Source: Marivita geojedonensis
Lineage (GTDB): Bacteria; Pseudomonadota; Alphaproteobacteria; Rhodobacterales; Rhodobacteraceae
Assembly (NCBI RefSeq): GCF_002115805.1
Contig: NZ_JFKC01000020.1
Coordinates: 1 to 64,000, forward strand
DNA length: 64,000 nt
Direction: 5' to 3'
A program made the translations under genes and the position numbers. Shown here piece by piece: positions 61,941 to 64,000 of this stretch (position 1 is its first letter; each line of letters starts with the position of its first letter). The notes under the pieces were generated by a model. The model worked only from the letters and a program-made list of their open reading frames with translations, did no database searches and had not been told where the DNA came from.

Positions 61941-62040
61941 GATCGGTCCCTCGTGCCGGTTATCGCGCGACACTGGTCGGATCGTCTGGTGGCGTCAATG
62001 CAATCGGTTTCGAATTGGGCTGCGCACGATCCGACGGATT

Positions 62041-62089
62041 GGGGGGCCAGCCCCCCAAACCCCCCGAGGTATTTGGAAAACAGAGAAGA
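62041..62089 (+). repeat. Dispersed intergenic motif, copy 6 (long form)
   Basis: A GGGGGG-CCAG-CCCCCC hairpin is followed by AAACCCCCCGAGGTATTTGG and AAAACAGAGAAG. The layout equals copy 5, in opposite orientation to the adjacent minus-strand gene end. Confidence 0.55.
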
Positions 62090-62101
62090 CCGGAGTGGGG
62101 G

Positions 62102-63049
62102 CTATTCCCACTCCATCTCTTCAAAAACGCGGCCTGCGTTCTTGGTCGCCAGTTCCTCGAACGTGTCCAGATGCGCCCAGTTCGACTGATCGACGTAATA
62201 GGCGCTGGCCAGATCACCGCCTTCGTCGATATGCGCGCCGATCTTCGCGCGCAGATCCTTGATGTAATCAGAGGTATAGCGGGTCACCTGCGCCATGTTG
62301 GTCGGGTGGCCGTGCCCCGGGATCACGTAAGTCGCGCTAAGAGCGGTGAACGGGCCGTCGAAGGTTTCGATCCACGCATCGGTGTCGGTTTCGGGAAAGA
62401 TCGGCGGCATCCGTTCGTGGAACGCAATATCGCCCGCGATCACAATACCCCATTGCGGGATCCACACCTGCGTGTCGCCCGGATCATGCGCCGGTCCGAG
62501 ATGCAGCACTTCCAGCGTGACATCCCCCATTTCGACCACGTGTTTGTCGGAAAAGCTCAGGTTCGGCACGACGACCGTGGTGCCTTCGGCCTTGTCGCGG
62601 TTGTAGCGCTGCATGCCCTGAAGAATGAAATCGCCGTTCTTTTCCACCTCGGCAATGGCATCCTCATGGGCAAGGATGTCGACGCCTTGCTCTGCCCAGT
62701 AGGAATTACCGAGCATCGCGTGGCCCTGACCGTTTTCATTGATCACCAGCTTCACCGGTTGGTCGGTGACCGCCTTGATCTCGTCATGCAGCGCCTTGGC
62801 CAGACGGGCCGACGCCCCTCCATTGATCACCACAACCCCGTCGCCAGTCAGGACAAAGCTCAGATTGTTGTTGTGACCGGAGTTCTCATAGGTCGGGGGC
62901 GCCGTGGCACCGATGGCCGAGAAGACATGCGGGATCACCTCGACCGGTTTGTCGTAGAGTTCCGACTGTGGGTATTTATCGGCGATGTCCTCGCTGGCGG
63001 CGGCCATCTGGGCCATACAGCCGATGGCGAGAATGGATGTGATACGCAT
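62102..63049 (-). CDS. Exported MBL-fold protein lacking the HxHxDH motif
   Basis: This 315-residue protein has a signal peptide (MRITSILAIGCMAQMAAASE) and a metallo-beta-lactamase fold resembling SoxH-type proteins. The usual zinc motif HxHxDH reads NGQGHA (106-111: Asn, Gln, His, Ala at the ligand positions), while later ligand segments HLGPAHDPGDTQVW, IAGDIAF and VIPGHGHPTN are retained. Thus one metal site is intact and the other is altered. Role unknown; neighbours are betC and an SDR gene. Confidence 0.85.
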   Translation of the reverse strand: MRITSILAIGCMAQMAAASEDIADKYPQSELYDKPVEVIPHVFSAIGATAPPTYENSGHNNNLSFVLTGDGVVVINGGASARLAKALHDEIKAVTDQPVKLVINENGQGHAMLGNSYWAEQGVDILAHEDAIAEVEKNGDFILQGMQRYNRDKAEGTTVVVPNLSFSDKHVVEMGDVTLEVLHLGPAHDPGDTQVWIPQWGIVIAGDIAFHERMPPIFPETDTDAWIETFDGPFTALSATYVIPGHGHPTNMAQVTRYTSDYIKDLRAKIGAHIDEGGDLASAYYVDQSNWAHLDTFEELATKNAGRVFEEMEWE

Positions 63050-63177
63050 GACGCTCCTCCTGTGGTCAGAAACACATTCACGAACGTGAATGAGAAAAGC
63101 AACCCCTTACGGGTGGGCCATCTTGCCACTGGCGACAGGACCTATACGGTCAGGTCAAATCGGGTTGGGGAGGCCAC

Positions 63178-63933
63178 ATGACACTCAAGGGAAAACATGC
63201 GCTGATCACCGGTGGCGGAACAGGGATCGGACTGGCCATCGCCAAAGCGCTGCACGCGGCGGGCGCTGTTGTGACAATCACGGGACGCCGCCCTGACGTT
63301 CTGGAAAACGCGGCTGCGGCCAACGGATTGCACGAACTGGTGATGGACGTACAGAACGAAGCCTCGGTTGTGGACGGAATCGCCCACGCCGTTGCCGCGC
63401 GGGGGCCGGTGCAGATCTGCGTCGCCAATGCGGGCCTCGCAGAGGGCCGCGCGCTGCATAAGATGGACATGGCTTTCTGGCGCAACATGATGGCCACAAA
63501 TATCGACGGCACCTTCCTGACCATCCGTGAGTGCATGAAATCCATGCACGAAACCGATTGGGGCCGGGTCATTGCCATCAGCTCCATCGCCGGGTTGCGC
63601 GGCCTCAAGGGCGCCCCCTGCTACACTGCATCGAAACATGCGATGATCGGGCTGATCCGGGGACTGGCGGCGGATTACGCCGGCAAACCCTATACGTTTA
63701 ACGCCCTTTGCCCGGCCTATGTGGACACCGACATCGTGTCGAACAATGCCGCCTCCATCGCCGCCCGCACCGGCATGGACGAGGCCAGCGCGCGCAAACT
63801 GATGGTCGATGTGAACCCACACGGCCGCCTGATCGCGCCCGAGGAAGTGGCCGAAGCGGCGCTATGGCTCTGCGCACCGCATTCCGGCAGCGTCAGCGGT
63901 CAGGCCATCCAGATCGCCGGAGGCGAGATTTGA
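63178..63933 (+). CDS. SDR family oxidoreductase
   Basis: This 251-residue NAD(P)-dependent short-chain dehydrogenase has TGGGTGIGLAIA near residue 11, NAG near 83, catalytic Ser in AISSIAGLRG and Tyr/Lys in YTASKHAMIG (about 155-159). It resembles 3-hydroxybutyrate/3-oxoacyl-type SDRs. Its stop overlaps the TTG start of the tryptophan 2,3-dioxygenase gene, so it may be part of a tryptophan/kynurenine degradation operon. Confidence 0.9.
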   Translation: MTLKGKHALITGGGTGIGLAIAKALHAAGAVVTITGRRPDVLENAAAANGLHELVMDVQNEASVVDGIAHAVAARGPVQICVANAGLAEGRALHKMDMAFWRNMMATNIDGTFLTIRECMKSMHETDWGRVIAISSIAGLRGLKGAPCYTASKHAMIGLIRGLAADYAGKPYTFNALCPAYVDTDIVSNNAASIAARTGMDEASARKLMVDVNPHGRLIAPEEVAEAALWLCAPHSGSVSGQAIQIAGGEI

Positions 63934-64000
63934 CCGACCCCTACGACCCGGCGCAGGATGGCGCCCAGATGTCATTCGACGGGCGCATGTCCTATGGCGA
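63930..64000 (+). CDS. kynA: Tryptophan 2,3-dioxygenase, 5' end only
   Basis: Only the first 23 codons are in the window. They begin at TTG 63930, which overlaps the SDR stop (TTGA), and encode MTDPYDPAQDGAQMSFDGRM followed by SYG. The segment Met-Ser-Tyr-Gly is the start of the conserved MSYGDYL motif of tryptophan 2,3-dioxygenase, the heme enzyme that makes N-formylkynurenine. The gene runs off the right edge. Confidence 0.7.
   Translation, partial: MTDPYDPAQDGAQMSFDGRMSYG

Overview
The window is a chromosomal segment of a marine-type alphaproteobacterium, most likely of the Rhodobacteraceae (Roseobacter group). The evidence is family-level: dense high-GC coding, an F1-ATPase zeta-subunit (DUF1476) gene, a carD-fdxA-S4-SUV3-helicase cluster, a ribosomal protein L21 with a helix-hairpin-helix tail, dctBD, choline sulfatase and many short Roseobacter-style hypothetical genes. 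There is no rRNA, CRISPR array, insertion sequence or intact prophage. One complete tRNA (Ser-CGA) is present.

Bases 1-2.8 kb are different in kind: AT-richer, gene-poor, with only short ORFANs (a 46-residue membrane peptide, an exported protein, a 60-residue helical protein and a stand-alone OB-fold-like protein), a strong intrinsic terminator and an inverted repeat. The region ends exactly at the 5' half of a tRNA-Leu(CAA) gene whose 3' half is missing. I read this as the edge of a genomic island that recombined in the anticodon arm.

Bases 2.9-25 kb are core chromosome. In order: a DedA-like membrane protein and DsbB; an Lrp regulator facing arginase and ornithine cyclodeaminase (arginine to ornithine to proline); the dctBD two-component system; purQ-purS-purC; the ATPase zeta subunit; a phosphatase-like protein; a translationally coupled pair of saccharopine dehydrogenases (lysine catabolism); purB; two small secreted Cys-motif proteins; an isolated fliG; an orphan ABC ATPase; and the rplU-rpmA-GNAT-obgE-proB-proA operon.

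Bases 25.5-35.4 kb hold a DUF2059 protein, tRNA-Ser, a phosphonate-monoester-hydrolase-like sulfatase, a cytochrome c, and a coherent minus-strand sulfur module: Crp/Fnr regulator, DUF2892 protein, persulfide dioxygenase, rhodanese/phosphatase-like-SQR fusion, SulP transporter and TDT/SLAC1 exporter. These can be joined into one pathway: sulfide to persulfide to sulfite/sulfate to export.

Bases 35.5-50 kb hold an RTX metalloprotease, a GT-A-like glycosyltransferase, a SIMPL-domain protein, an unusual large protein that looks like a PilM/GspL domain fused through one membrane helix to a PilP/GspC-like domain, a Kef-type antiporter, carD, fdxA, an S4 protein, a SUV3-like RNA helicase, a TPR protein, an SCP2 protein and a lipase.

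Bases 50-64 kb hold an aldolase, a translationally coupled exonuclease-esterase-DNA ligase-amidohydrolase run, oligoendopeptidase F, a candidate small RNA, a DksA-like zinc finger, a methyltransferase, glutathione peroxidase, a YdcH protein, a thermonuclease whose conserved C-terminal end is cut off by an in-frame TGA, choline sulfatase, a metallo-beta-lactamase-fold protein without the usual zinc motif, an SDR and the first codons of tryptophan 2,3-dioxygenase. A short hairpin-plus-purine motif recurs at least six times between genes.
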